Shown: positions 26,380-35,879 of the stretch, one piece after another | Layout of the letters: every line of letters begins with the position of its first letter | Numbering within the stretch: position 1 is the first letter of the stretch | DNA from: Puniceicoccales bacterium | GTDB lineage: Bacteria; Verrucomicrobiota; Verrucomicrobiia; Opitutales; LL51 | Reading direction: 5' to 3' | Assembly (NCBI GenBank): GCA_031284165.1 | Contig: JAITAK010000013.1 | Coordinates: forward strand, 1 to 35,879 | DNA length: 35,879 nucleotides | Notes under the pieces: model-generated | What the model saw: the letters and a program-made list of their open reading frames with translations, nothing else | The model's database searches: none | What the model was told of the DNA's origin: nothing | Made by a program: the position numbers and the translations under genes

Positions 26380-29300
26380 TTAATGCGCGTAAATTTCACT
26401 TCTGATTGATGTAGTTACTTCTGAATGCATCATTTCATTTTCCTGACGAAATGCGAGAATTTTCAAGTGCCGATATGCCGATAAACCACTCCCTGCAGGA
26501 ATAAGATGCCCCATAATAATATTTTCCTTGAACCCCTTCAATTCATCAATCTTGCCCAATGTCGCCGCATCGATGAGTACTCGCGTGGTTTCCTGGAATG
26601 AAGCCGCTGAGATGAAACTTTCCGTCTCTAAAGAAGACTTTGTGATTCCCAAAAGTATCGGTTCCGCTTCTGCGGGTTTCCCGCCTGCTTCGAAAATTTC
26701 TTCATTTTTTTCCAAAAAGAGATCTTTTTCAATTTGCTCTCCCCATAGAAAATCGGAATCTCCGGGATCCGTAATCCTCACTTTGCGCAACATTCGCGCT
26801 ACAATCAATTCGATGTGTTTATCGTTAATTGTTACCCCTTGCATTCGATAAACTTTCTGAACTTCCGAGATGAGATATTCCTGAACCGCTGCCGCACCTA
26901 AAATATTCAAAATTTCATGGGGGTCCGCCACACCTTCCGTTAAATTTTGGCCGCGATTGACAAAATCACCTTCGTGGACAATTAAATGGACCCCATGGGG
27001 AATAAGATGTTCTTCGCGTCGCCCTGTCTCCGTATCAGTAACCCAAATGCGCCGCTTATTGCGAATCATTCCTCCAAAGGAGATGATACCATCGAGTTTC
27101 GCCATCTCTGCAGCTTCTTTCGGACGCCGCGCTTCAAATAACTCCGCAACACGCGGTAACCCTCCTGTAATATCCTGTGTCTTCGAAGCCGAACGCGGCG
27201 TTTTAGCCAATAAAGAGCCTCCTAAGATTTGATTACCATCATCGACTAATATCTGCGCTCCCGTCGGAATCGCATAGGCCGCAACGACGCGCTCTCGCCC
27301 TTCGATGGGGTCTGTGGTTACAATTTCAATCGTTGGATTCAGTTCCTCTTTATGTTCCACGACGATCGTTGTAATGCGACCGCTGGTTTCATCGATATCG
27401 CGTTTAATGGTGATTCCCGAAAGAATATCCTTGAAACGAACATACCCTGAAAATTCAGCGATGATAGGAACGTGATGAGGATCCCATGCCGCAAGGAGTT
27501 CGTCTTTCTTTACCCATTCGCCGTCCTCGTGTAGCAGTACCGTTCCAGGAACGGTGGTATAGCTTTCAATCTCGCGGCCTAAATGATCCATCAACACAAG
27601 ATGTCCCATTTTATTAACCACAATGCTTGCCCCATCAGCTGTGCGCACACAGCGCAAACCTTTCTGCCGAATGATTCCTTCTCCATGAGCACGATACTCC
27701 GATGTTTTTGAAACTTGTTTCGCGACACCTCCTACGTGAAAGGTCTGCATCGTTAACTGCGTTCCCGGTTCTCCAATAGATTGGGCTGCGATAATGCCTA
27801 CCGCAGATCCACAGGCCACCATACTATTCGTCGCCGGATCAATGCCATAGGCTACAGAAGGAATGCCATTATTTTTCATACTCGTCAATGGAGATAAAAT
27901 TTTCACGCGTTCAATACCGGCTTCGTCGATCTTTTTTGCCACATCTGCCGTAATTAGTCCTCCGGCAAGGACAAACTTTTCTTCTGGATTGATCGGATTG
28001 TAAACATTCTCCGCTGCGCAACGCCCTATGATGCGTTCCTGCAAGCTGACCACTTCTTCATCGCCATCCATAATAGCTTGCTTCCAAATTCCATGGCGAC
28101 AACCATCATCCTCACACGATACAATACAATCCATCGCTGCATCACATAATTTTCGGGTCATATATCCCGCATCTGCCGTCTTGAGCGCTACATCCGCTAA
28201 TCCTTTCCGTGCACCGTGAGTCGAAACGAAGTATTCCAACACAGATAAACCTTCCCGAAATGAAGATAAAATTGGCCGCTCAATAATTTCCCCAGAGGGC
28301 TTGGCCATTAATCCTCGCATGCCGCAGAGCTGGCGTACCTGCTGTCGATTGCCTCGCGCCCCGGAATCCATCATGAGGTAAACCGGATTGATGTGATCTT
28401 TGTCCCGATTCTTCATCAGGCGATCAAAGACCACTTGAGCGACCTCATCGGTAGCGCTGGTCCAAATATCGATAATTTTATTCGAGCGCTCACCGGGCGT
28501 AATGATGCCCTTTTGAAATTGCACATCCACATCGTCAACTTTTTGCCGTGCCTTTGAAATGATATCCTGTTTCTCTTCAGGGACGATCATATCGTCGACA
28601 CCAATGGAAAGCCCTGCTTTCATCGCTGTATAAAATCCAAGATTTTTTAAACGATCTAACATCTGCACGGCTTCCCTGCGCCCAACAATCTTGTAGGTCC
28701 CCATAATGAGATCACTTAATACGCTCTTTCCTGCCGAAAAATTGATAAATCCTAGAGATTTGGGAAAGATTTGATTAAAAATAACACGCCCTACCGTTGT
28801 TTTAATGATGCGATCCTTCGCATTGCCATAACGCGTCGCCTTTCCATAATCGGGATTGGCAAAATAGATCCAGTCTTGCTTTGTGACCACTCCCTGCGCT
28901 TCCGCCATCAAGACTTCCTCGACATTGCCCATCAACGGGATACGTCCCTCCTTCTGTTTAGGCTCATAAGTTAAATAATAAACCCCTAAAATAATATCCT
29001 GGGAGGGAGTTAAAATAGGCTTACCGCTCGATGGCGAAAACATATTTTGCGTCGCCATCATCAATAACTTACATTCCATAATTGCCTCAATCGATAATGG
29101 AACATGGACGGCCATTTGATCCCCATCGAAGTCCGCATTAAAAGGCGCACAAACTAATGGGTGTAGGCGAATGGCCTCTCCTTCGATTAAAATAGGTTCG
29201 AAAGCTTGAATAGATAGGCGATGCAATGTCGGTGCGCGATTTAAAAGGATGGGATGCTCTCGCGTCACTTCCTCTAAAATGTCCCAAACTTCGGAGTCCT

Positions 29301-30516
29301 GCCGTTCAATCATCTTTCGTGCGCTACGCACGGTATGGGCGAATCCCAATTCCTTGAGGCGTTGAATGATAAATGGCTCAAATAAGACGAGCGCCATTTT
29401 TTTAGGTAATCCGCACTGGTGTAATTTCAATTCCGGACCGATGACGATGACTGAACGCCCACTGTAATCAACGCGCTTCCCCAATAAATTCTGCCGAAAT
29501 CGTCCCTGTTTTCCCTTGAGCATATCGCCCAGGGATTTTAATGGCCGATTCCCTGCGCCTAAGATCGATTTTCCGTGGCGGCCGTTGTCAAACAGTGCAT
29601 CCACGGCTTCCTGTAACATGCGCATTTCATTGTGGACGATAACATCTGGCGTTTTAAGTTGCATTAAACTCTTTAAACGATTATTGCGGTTGATGACGCG
29701 GCGATAAAGATCATTTAAATCGCTCGTTGCGAATCGCCCGCCATCTAAAGGTACCAGAGGACGCAAATCCGGCGGTAATACAGGTAACACTTCCAAAACC
29801 ATCCATTCGGGACGAGAACCGGAATGCAAAAATCCAGAGACCATTTTGAGGCGCTTTGCCAATTTTTTCTTCATCTGCTTCGAATTCGAAGCATACATCT
29901 CCTCTTGAATGTTATAAACCATTTCTTCGAGGTCCATCTCCGATAATATCTCGCGAATGGCAACGGCCCCCATTTTAGCTACAAATGCGTCGTCACCGTA
30001 TTCGCCGCGCAACATTTCATATTCTTGTTCCTGGATCAATTGACGTTTTTTCAGAGGAGTCATTCCTGGATCAGTGATCATATAACTCTCGTAGTAAATG
30101 ACCTTTTCGATATCTCGAACCGACATATCTAAAAACAATCCCAAGCGGCTAGGTAAACTCTTTAAAAACCAAATATGCGCGATGGGAACCGCTAATTCGA
30201 CGTGTCCCATATGTTCGCGGCGCGTCCGTGAAAGCGTCACCTCTACGCCACAACGATCGCAAACGACACTTTTATACTTAATGCGCTTATATTTACCGCA
30301 GGCGCATTCATAGTCTTTAACGGGGCCAAAAATTCTTTGGCAAAAAAGGCCTCCTGGTTCGGGCTTAAAGGTGCGATAATTGATCGTTTCAGGATTTTTA
30401 ACTTCTCCTTTAGACCAGGAACGAATCGCATCCGGAGATGCAATAGATATAGCAACGGTATCAAATTCACCCTCCTGATCCAAACCTAAAAACTTTTTTA
30501 CTTCCTCAGTACTCAT
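26380..30516 (-). CDS. rpoC: DNA-directed RNA polymerase subunit beta'
   Basis: Beta' forms one pincer and most of the active site of RNA polymerase. The 1378 residues include the N-terminal zinc ribbon ([23 protein letters not shown]) intact, the Mg-binding [14 protein letters not shown] with D462, D464 and D466, and the bridge helix and trigger loop ([26 protein letters not shown] and [20 protein letters not shown]). The second zinc site is altered. Where E. coli has C888, C895 and C898, this protein has S879, P886 and A889 at the same spacing; Cys remain at 801 and 806 near the position of E. coli C814. It follows rpoB by 12 bases. Confidence 0.98.
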   Translation of the reverse strand: MSTEEVKKFLGLDQEGEFDTVAISIASPDAIRSWSKGEVKNPETINYRTFKPEPGGLFCQRIFGPVKDYECACGKYKRIKYKSVVCDRCGVEVTLSRTRREHMGHVELAVPIAHIWFLKSLPSRLGLFLDMSVRDIEKVIYYESYMITDPGMTPLKKRQLIQEQEYEMLRGEYGDDAFVAKMGAVAIREILSEMDLEEMVYNIQEEMYASNSKQMKKKLAKRLKMVSGFLHSGSRPEWMVLEVLPVLPPDLRPLVPLDGGRFATSDLNDLYRRVINRNNRLKSLMQLKTPDVIVHNEMRMLQEAVDALFDNGRHGKSILGAGNRPLKSLGDMLKGKQGRFRQNLLGKRVDYSGRSVIVIGPELKLHQCGLPKKMALVLFEPFIIQRLKELGFAHTVRSARKMIERQDSEVWDILEEVTREHPILLNRAPTLHRLSIQAFEPILIEGEAIRLHPLVCAPFNADFDGDQMAVHVPLSIEAIMECKLLMMATQNMFSPSSGKPILTPSQDIILGVYYLTYEPKQKEGRIPLMGNVEEVLMAEAQGVVTKQDWIYFANPDYGKATRYGNAKDRIIKTTVGRVIFNQIFPKSLGFINFSAGKSVLSDLIMGTYKIVGRREAVQMLDRLKNLGFYTAMKAGLSIGVDDMIVPEEKQDIISKARQKVDDVDVQFQKGIITPGERSNKIIDIWTSATDEVAQVVFDRLMKNRDKDHINPVYLMMDSGARGNRQQVRQLCGMRGLMAKPSGEIIERPILSSFREGLSVLEYFVSTHGARKGLADVALKTADAGYMTRKLCDAAMDCIVSCEDDGCRHGIWKQAIMDGDEEVVSLQERIIGRCAAENVYNPINPEEKFVLAGGLITADVAKKIDEAGIERVKILSPLTSMKNNGIPSVAYGIDPATNSMVACGSAVGIIAAQSIGEPGTQLTMQTFHVGGVAKQVSKTSEYRAHGEGIIRQKGLRCVRTADGASIVVNKMGHLVLMDHLGREIESYTTVPGTVLLHEDGEWVKKDELLAAWDPHHVPIIAEFSGYVRFKDILSGITIKRDIDETSGRITTIVVEHKEELNPTIEIVTTDPIEGRERVVAAYAIPTGAQILVDDGNQILGGSLLAKTPRSASKTQDITGGLPRVAELFEARRPKEAAEMAKLDGIISFGGMIRNKRRIWVTDTETGRREEHLIPHGVHLIVHEGDFVNRGQNLTEGVADPHEILNILGAAAVQEYLISEVQKVYRMQGVTINDKHIELIVARMLRKVRITDPGDSDFLWGEQIEKDLFLEKNEEIFEAGGKPAEAEPILLGITKSSLETESFISAASFQETTRVLIDAATLGKIDELKGFKENIIMGHLIPAGSGLSAYRHLKILAFRQENEMMHSEVTTSIRSEIYAH

Positions 30517-30528
30517 GGCAAATTTTCT

Positions 30529-33500
30529 CTATTTCGTATACATTTCATTATGTTCCAGACGAATATCCAGGCACAAACTCTGAATCTCTTTCATTAAAAC
30601 ATTAAACGATTGAGGTACTCCCGTTTGCAAAGATCGGTCACCTTTGACCAGGGATTCGTAAGCCTTTGTCCGCCCTTGGACGTCGTCGGACTTAATCGTC
30701 AACATTTCTTGTAAAGTGTATGCGGCCCCATAGGCTTCGAGGGCCCAGACTTCCATCTCACCAAAACGCTGGCCTCCATATTGGGCTTTCCCTCCCAAAG
30801 GTTGCTGCGTGATCAAACTATAAGGACCCACTGCACGTGCATGAATTTTATCTGCAACGAGATGATTGAGCTTCATCATGTAAATATAACCGACAACGAC
30901 CTGTTGATCAAAGCGCTCACCCGTACGCCCGTCGAAGAGTACACTCTTACCATTTTCTGGCAACCCCGCTTTAGTTAAGTATTCGCGGATTTGACTTTCA
31001 GACATGCCGTCGAAAACGGGTGTTGCGATTTTAATGCCTAACTTTTCACAGGCCCAACCCAAATGGGTTTCTAAGACCTGTCCTACATTCATTCGGCTTG
31101 GCACGCCCATGGGATTTAAAATGATATCCACCGGCGTCCCATCGGGTAAAAAAGGCATATCTTCGCGGTGAACAATTTTAGAAACAACGCCTTTATTACC
31201 GTGTCGTCCTGCCATTTTATCTCCAACATGGATCTTGCGCTTATTAGCGATGTAGACCTTAACGTCTTTAATAATTCCCGTATCGCCGACATCACCGGCT
31301 TCAATAGCTTCAATTCTTTGCAAGCGTTCATTTTCCAAATCGGTGAATCTTTGGCGATAAGTATCAATAATTTCCAAAATGCGATTCCGAACTGGCGATG
31401 GAGGAATACCTAAGGAATCAAAACAGGCTGCAATACGGCGCAATAAGGTCTTCGTAATTTTGCGATTAGCAGGAATAATAATTTCACCATTAGTCTCATT
31501 AGAAATATCGAGAGGGATTTTTTCGCCCAATAAGATACTTGAGAGCGACTCTGTGAGGTCTTCCTGTAATTTCTCCAACTGCCCACGGAACTCTTCGTTG
31601 GCTTTCTTGACGCGACGTCGCACATCCGACTCCGAAACCTCCTCTTTTTCGCGATTGGCACTGCTAGAAAATTTGACATCCATGACAATGCCCTCGCATC
31701 CAGGAGGAACGACAAGGGATGTATCCTTAACATCTGCAGCTTTTTCACCGAAGATGGCGCGCAATAATTTTTCCTCGGGAGCCAAATCCGTTTCACTTTT
31801 GGGTGTAATCTTCCCTACAAGAATGTCTCCCGCTTTGACCTCCGCACCAATGCGGGCGATCCCATCGCGATTCAGATGCTTCAGTGCTTCATCACCTACG
31901 TTAGGGATATCGCGCGTAATTTCTTCTGCTCCCAATTTCGTATCTCGAGCGACGACCTCAAATTCTTCGATATGAACCGATGTGAAAACATCCTCTTTGA
32001 CCAGACGATCGCTTAAGATAATCGCATCCTGAAAATTATACCCGTTCCAAGGCATAAATGCAACAAGGACATTGCGCCCTAGCGCCAACTCTCCATGATC
32101 GGTCCCCGCACCATCCGCTAACGTATCTCCTGCCTTGACTTCTTGCCCTTTAACGACGATGGGGCTTTGATTAAAACAAGTTGATGAATTAGAGCGAATA
32201 AATTTGCGCAGATTATAGACATAAATACCGGCTGATGGATTGCCTTTAGGATCAATTTTTTTAGGCATCGTTCCGTCTTTAGTGACAATGATGCGTGATG
32301 CTTCCACTGAGGCGACAATACCTTCTGCAACCGCAGAAATAACGCTTTTCGAGTCCAAAGCTACTTTGGCTTCCAATCCCGTCCCTACGAAAGGCGCTTC
32401 TGGTGATAACAAAGGAACTCCTTGGCGTTGCATATTCGATCCCATTAAGGCGCGCGATGTGTCGTCGTGCTCTAAGAAAGGGATCAAACCTGCTGCGACA
32501 GAAACGACCTGTTTTGGCGAAACATCCATGTAATTGACCTTAGCGGGCTCGACCTCTAGGATCATATCTCGCTGCCGCGCTACAACATTGCCTATCAAAT
32601 ATCCCTCTTCGTCGATTTTCGAGTTAGCCTGTGCAATGATATTATTACCTTCATCGGTTGCATCTAGATAGACCACTTCATCCATGACCTTTCCATTTTT
32701 GACGACGCGGTAGGGCGTTTCGATAAAGCCAAATTCATTGACATGAGCGAAGGTACTCAGTGAATTGATTAAGCCGATATTGGGGCCTTCTGGTGTTTCG
32801 ATGGGACAAATGCGACCGTAATGAGAAGCATGCACATCGCGTACTTCAAAGCCCGCGCGTTCACGGCTCAATCCTCCTGGTCCCAGGGCCGATAATCGTC
32901 GTTTATGGGATAGCTCGGAAAGGGGATTAATTTGATCCATGAATTGAGATAACTGGCTGCGCGCAAAGAAGTCGCGAATAGTCCCCATAAAAATTTTTGG
33001 ATTGACCAATTTTTGAGGTACAACTGTATCGACGCTATTATCGAACAAAGCCATACGTTCACGGATCAAGCGTTCCATTTTGCTTAAACCGGAGCGGCAT
33101 TGGTTCATTAACAATTCCCCGACGCTGCGCACACGCCGATTGCCTAAGTGGTCGATATCGTCCGTATATTCTTCACCTTTGCGCAGGCGACACAAAAACT
33201 GGGTCGCAGCAACAATATCGACAACATCGATGAGGCGATCATCCAAGTCTTTATTAAGTTTCAGGCGTTGATTAATTTTTCTTCGTCCAACCCGACCTAA
33301 ATCGTAGCGCTTTCGATCCCAGAATAAACGCATCATCATTCCATTAGCATTATTAGCAGCTACGGGTTCGCCAGGACGCAAACGCTTATAAATTTCTCGC
33401 AAGGCATCTTCGGCATTTTTCGTGGCGTCCTTTTTTAACGTACGCACTAACAAGCCGTCGTCTATACCTACGTTCACTACATCTAAAAATTCGATCCCTA

Positions 33501-34293
33501 CTGATTCAAAGGCCTGCAGTAGACCTTTCGAAAGGGATTCGTGGGCTCGTGCCAAAACGATGCCTTCTTTCGCATCCACCACATCGTCAATTAAAATATA
33601 ATTCCCCAAGCTCTCGTTAATTTTGAACGATGACAACTTCTTTTTTTCAATTTTATAAAAGAGGCTTAGAATTTCTCGATCCGAATTATTTCCAAATGCG
33701 CGTAATAGCGTAGTCAATAAGAATTTCCTGCGCCGTCGCCGCCGATCTAAATAAACATAAAGGAGATCATTTTGATCAAATTGGACCTCAAGCCACGTTC
33801 CCCGATCTGGTATAATTCTAAACGCGTGCAGGGGTTTACCACTGGCGTGAAGTGTTTCCTCGAAACAGATTCCAGGAGAGCGATGTAATTGATTCACGAC
33901 GACGCGCTCCGCTCCATTAATAATAAAGGAACCGTGCCTCCCCATCATTGGCAATTCCCCAAAATAAATTTCCTCTTCGCGCATTTCTCCGTCTTCACAG
34001 AGGCGCAAAGTGACGTAGAGGGAACCGGCATAAGTTATACCGTCACGCACGCAAAAATCCTCATCGTGGCGAGGTTCACAAATGCGAAAGGAGACGTATT
34101 CCAAACGGCACTTTCCATCATAGCTTTCTACGGGAAAAAAATCGCAGAAAACGCTCTCTAATCCAACGTTTTTCCGACTCCCTACAGCAACATCGCTTTG
34201 AAGAAACTCTTTAAACGAATCAATTTGATTTTCTATAAAATTAGGCGGACATACCACTTCTTCCAATTTACCAAAATTAATTCTATCAGCCAT
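30529..34293 (-). CDS. rpoB: DNA-directed RNA polymerase subunit beta
   Basis: Beta forms the second pincer and the rifampicin pocket. The 1254 residues are intermediate between B. subtilis and E. coli forms. The rifampicin region SQFMDQINPLSELSHKRRLSAL keeps D453, H463 and S468 (E. coli D516, H526, S531); I455 stands where E. coli has N518. Downstream are GRICPIETPEGPNIGLINSLS, GDKMAGRHGNKGVVS with active-site Lys, and the C-terminal GGKAQYGGQRFGEMEVWALEAYGAA. It is preceded by a 133-base gap after rplL that holds a strong hairpin. Confidence 0.98.
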   Translation of the reverse strand: MADRINFGKLEEVVCPPNFIENQIDSFKEFLQSDVAVGSRKNVGLESVFCDFFPVESYDGKCRLEYVSFRICEPRHDEDFCVRDGITYAGSLYVTLRLCEDGEMREEEIYFGELPMMGRHGSFIINGAERVVVNQLHRSPGICFEETLHASGKPLHAFRIIPDRGTWLEVQFDQNDLLYVYLDRRRRRRKFLLTTLLRAFGNNSDREILSLFYKIEKKKLSSFKINESLGNYILIDDVVDAKEGIVLARAHESLSKGLLQAFESVGIEFLDVVNVGIDDGLLVRTLKKDATKNAEDALREIYKRLRPGEPVAANNANGMMMRLFWDRKRYDLGRVGRRKINQRLKLNKDLDDRLIDVVDIVAATQFLCRLRKGEEYTDDIDHLGNRRVRSVGELLMNQCRSGLSKMERLIRERMALFDNSVDTVVPQKLVNPKIFMGTIRDFFARSQLSQFMDQINPLSELSHKRRLSALGPGGLSRERAGFEVRDVHASHYGRICPIETPEGPNIGLINSLSTFAHVNEFGFIETPYRVVKNGKVMDEVVYLDATDEGNNIIAQANSKIDEEGYLIGNVVARQRDMILEVEPAKVNYMDVSPKQVVSVAAGLIPFLEHDDTSRALMGSNMQRQGVPLLSPEAPFVGTGLEAKVALDSKSVISAVAEGIVASVEASRIIVTKDGTMPKKIDPKGNPSAGIYVYNLRKFIRSNSSTCFNQSPIVVKGQEVKAGDTLADGAGTDHGELALGRNVLVAFMPWNGYNFQDAIILSDRLVKEDVFTSVHIEEFEVVARDTKLGAEEITRDIPNVGDEALKHLNRDGIARIGAEVKAGDILVGKITPKSETDLAPEEKLLRAIFGEKAADVKDTSLVVPPGCEGIVMDVKFSSSANREKEEVSESDVRRRVKKANEEFRGQLEKLQEDLTESLSSILLGEKIPLDISNETNGEIIIPANRKITKTLLRRIAACFDSLGIPPSPVRNRILEIIDTYRQRFTDLENERLQRIEAIEAGDVGDTGIIKDVKVYIANKRKIHVGDKMAGRHGNKGVVSKIVHREDMPFLPDGTPVDIILNPMGVPSRMNVGQVLETHLGWACEKLGIKIATPVFDGMSESQIREYLTKAGLPENGKSVLFDGRTGERFDQQVVVGYIYMMKLNHLVADKIHARAVGPYSLITQQPLGGKAQYGGQRFGEMEVWALEAYGAAYTLQEMLTIKSDDVQGRTKAYESLVKGDRSLQTGVPQSFNVLMKEIQSLCLDIRLEHNEMYTK

Positions 34294-34350
34294 ATATTAA
34301 AAATACGAACACTTCCTTTAATAAAATACCATAATAACAACAAAGACAGC

Positions 34351-34386
34351 TTTATAGGGCGTCTCAATAAGACGTGACCCTATAAA
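34351..34386 (-). promoter_or_regulatory. Hairpin in the rplL-rpoB gap, candidate attenuator or RNA-processing site
   Basis: A 9-bp stem (TTTATAGGG 34351-34359 with CCCTATAAA 34378-34386) is extended by a 4-bp stem (CGTC / GACG) closing a 7-base loop, with a 3-base bulge on one side. It lies about 60 bases before the rpoB ATG. In E. coli the same gap carries a partial terminator and an RNase III site that set the ratio of L7/L12 to polymerase. No T-run follows on the minus strand, so RNA processing or pausing seems more likely than strong termination. Confidence 0.55.
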
Positions 34387-34426
34387 ACTGCATACGCTCT
34401 AAGTGATTAAAACACAACTTTGCTAT

Positions 34427-34813
34427 CTATTTAAGTTCCACTTTAGCGCCTGCCGCTTCCAATTTCTTTTTTATTTCTTCGGCTTCAGCTTTGGAAACAC
34501 TTTCCTTGACCGTTTTCGGCGCTCCATCGACGAGGTCTTTAGACTCTTTGAGTCCAAGCCCTGTAATAGTGCGAATTTCTTTAATCACATTGATTTTACT
34601 ATCGCCAGCAACCGCTAAGATAACGTCAAATTCCGTCTTTTCCTCTTTAGTTTCGGCTGCATTTCCTTCTGCGGTAGGTACCGCAGCTACTGCAATAGGC
34701 GCACTCGCACTCACACCCCATTTTCCTTCTAAGTCTTTGACTAAACTCGCAATTTCGAGTACCGTCTGAGAACTTAGCCATTCTATCACCTGATCTTTTG
34801 TAATCTCTGTCAT
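34427..34813 (-). CDS. rplL: 50S ribosomal protein L7/L12
   Basis: L7/L12 forms the multimeric stalk that recruits translation GTPases. I place the start at the ATG at 34813 ([15 protein letters not shown]), eight bases after GGAGG; the frame is open to 34846 but that part does not fit the family. The 128 residues comprise the N-terminal dimerisation helices, an Ala/Pro hinge ([13 protein letters not shown]) and the C-terminal domain with [35 protein letters not shown] and the final [14 protein letters not shown]. Confidence 0.97.
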   Translation of the reverse strand: MTEITKDQVIEWLSSQTVLEIASLVKDLEGKWGVSASAPIAVAAVPTAEGNAAETKEEKTEFDVILAVAGDSKINVIKEIRTITGLGLKESKDLVDGAPKTVKESVSKAEAEEIKKKLEAAGAKVELK

Positions 34814-34818
34814 TTTAT

Positions 34819-34826
34819 TATCCTCC
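34819..34826 (-). promoter_or_regulatory. Strong Shine-Dalgarno of rplL
   Basis: GGAGGA (34826-34821 on the minus strand) is one of the best ribosome-binding sites in the window and fits the need for several L7/L12 copies per ribosome. It fixes the rplL start at 34813, because it lies downstream of the alternative ATG at 34846. Confidence 0.7.
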
Positions 34827-34897
34827 GGAAACGAATTTAGCGGCAACCCTAGCCATTTAAGAGAACTTCTCCTAAATTCACCTCCTTACAGTAAAAA

Positions 34898-35419
34898 TTA
34901 CTTTCCTTCTTTAACCTTTGCTTGCAAAACGTTAACCATTCCTTGGGGTACCGCATGAAGTAGGCGTACGAATTGCTGAGCCGGTGCTTTGAAGAGCGCC
35001 AATACTTGAGAACGCAAAACCTCTATTGAAGGTAATTGCGACAACGCTTTAATTTCGTCAATGGTCAGCGAATTTTGAGCTAAAGCTCCTCCTTTAATGG
35101 GCATTTTCCCATTATTATCTTTCGCAAATTTAAACAACACTTTCGCCGTTCCCGAAGGATCGCAGCCACCCATAATGATTGCCGTATGTCCTTTAAAACA
35201 CTGTCCATTGATCGACGCATAGCCTTCTCCTTGTAAGGCGACTTTTAAAATACTATTTTTAACGATATGGCACTCCCCTGCAATATCTTTTAAATTTTTG
35301 CGCAGCGAAGAAATTTCGGCAACCGTAACACCAGAAAAATCTGCGAAATAAACATAATCCGACTTCCCTAGATGCTCGGAAACCTCTTTAACTAAAAAAC
35401 TTTTTTCTGCCTTCATCAT
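34898..35419 (-). CDS. rplJ: 50S ribosomal protein L10
   Basis: L10 anchors L7/L12 dimers to 23S rRNA and, with L12, represses its own operon in E. coli. The 173-residue protein has the N-terminal RNA-binding domain (YVYFADFSGVTVAEISSLRKNLKD, VKNSILKVAL) and a C-terminal helix for L12 binding (about 135-170, FVRLLHAVPQGMVNVLQAKVKE). An AGGG element precedes the tandem ATGs at 35419 and 35416. It lies 14 bases after rplA and 84 before the rplL start. Confidence 0.96.
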   Translation of the reverse strand: MMKAEKSFLVKEVSEHLGKSDYVYFADFSGVTVAEISSLRKNLKDIAGECHIVKNSILKVALQGEGYASINGQCFKGHTAIIMGGCDPSGTAKVLFKFAKDNNGKMPIKGGALAQNSLTIDEIKALSQLPSIEVLRSQVLALFKAPAQQFVRLLHAVPQGMVNVLQAKVKEGK

Positions 35420-35433
35420 TAATTCCCTTCAGT

Positions 35434-35879
35434 TTAAAATGCACTATAAATCGTTTGTTCCAGTTTAATTCCTGGGGTCATTGTCGCACTCAGGGAAATA
35501 TTTTTTATAAAACTTACCATCACACTAGCAGGCTTAGCCTTCCGTACCGCATCTAAAGCGGCCTTAATATTTTCAATTAATTTCACCCCACCGAAAGAGC
35601 GCTTCCCCACAACCACAGCCATATTGGCTGTTTTATCCATTTTAAATTCGATGCGCCCTGCCTTGACTTGACGCACAGCTTCGGAGATATCATCAGACAC
35701 CGTCCCCGATTTAGGATTAGGCATGACACCCCGTGGCCCTAAAATACGAGCAATATTACGCACTTGTTTCATTGCAGCTGTCGTCGCAATGGCAATATCA
35801 AATTTTAGCCATCCTCCCTGAATTTTTTCAATTAAATCTTCTAAACCTGCAAAATCGGCACCCGCAGCGATAGCTTCTT
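35434..35879 (-). CDS. rplA: 50S ribosomal protein L1 (5'-partial)
   Basis: L1 builds the mobile stalk that helps release E-site tRNA and represses its own operon in E. coli. The reading frame continues to the right edge: upstream of the internal Met at 35772 it reads AAGADFAGLEDLIEKIQGGWLKFDIAI, a normal part of L1. The N-terminal third or so is outside the window. The visible part also has ARILGPRGVMPNPKSGTVS and the C-terminal KPASVMVSFIKNISLSATMTPGI. rplK probably lies just beyond the edge. Confidence 0.97.
   Translation of the reverse strand, partial: EAIAAGADFAGLEDLIEKIQGGWLKFDIAIATTAAMKQVRNIARILGPRGVMPNPKSGTVSDDISEAVRQVKAGRIEFKMDKTANMAVVVGKRSFGGVKLIENIKAALDAVRKAKPASVMVSFIKNISLSATMTPGIKLEQTIYSAF

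Noticed and set aside
31379-31975. 198-codon open frame on the plus strand inside rpoB
   Set aside because: It is antisense to a highly conserved part of rpoB, has Ser/Arg/Pro-rich composition typical of such shadows, and matches no protein I know.

Overview
The window is a bacterial chromosome segment with moderate to low GC. About 27 kb of it (8949-35879, minus strand) is one unbroken run of ribosomal-protein, RNA polymerase, EF-G, SecY and methionine aminopeptidase genes. Reading with transcription, from the right edge leftwards, the order is rplA(partial)-rplJ-rplL-rpoB-rpoC-rpsL-rpsG-fusA-rpsJ-rplC-rplD-rplW-rplB-rpsS-rplV-rpsC-rplP-rpmC-rpsQ-rplN-rplX-rplE-rpsN-rpsH-rplF-rplR-rpsE-rplO-secY-map-rpsM-rpsK-rpsD-rpoA-rplQ. 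This fuses the classic rif, str, S10, spc and alpha operons. tuf, rpmD, adk, infA and rpmJ are absent from their usual slots. The long SecY, the S11 with an acidic N-terminal extension, the lack of L30 and the general look of LeuRS and RpoBC suggest the PVC superphylum, most likely Verrucomicrobiota (Opitutia-like). That placement is by eye and tentative.

Left part (1-4000, minus strand): two adjacent large genes encode paralogous exported proteins that I do not recognise. The first (1-1818) runs off the left edge with no stop codon; I translated it by hand and it is open for 606 codons. Both proteins start with a signal-like segment, share a domain of about 200 residues (62 of 89 identical residues in its best block by hand count), and have one hydrophobic segment at the same position (about 221-241). 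After that they diverge completely. One continues as a long helical region. The other has a Thr/Pro linker, charged 11-residue repeats, a Cys-Pro-x repeat tract and a Cys-rich tail. This pair is the most novel part of the window.

Middle part (4000-8900): lgt (lipoprotein diacylglyceryl transferase, plus strand) diverges from the exported-protein genes and is followed by leuS (leucyl-tRNA synthetase, plus strand). leuS converges on a soluble PAS-type histidine kinase gene that lies directly downstream of rplQ on the minus strand, with no response regulator visible beside it.

Other points worth a second look: the catalytically required Tyr of Lgt is encoded upstream of the first ATG, so the real start is probably non-canonical. 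The second zinc site of RpoC has lost three of its four cysteines at exactly conserved spacing. The rpmD slot holds two coupled micro-ORFs that may be an L30 remnant. A strong hairpin lies between rplL and rpoB. No tRNA, rRNA, CRISPR array, insertion sequence or integrase was found, and no stretch over 300 bases lacks a gene.
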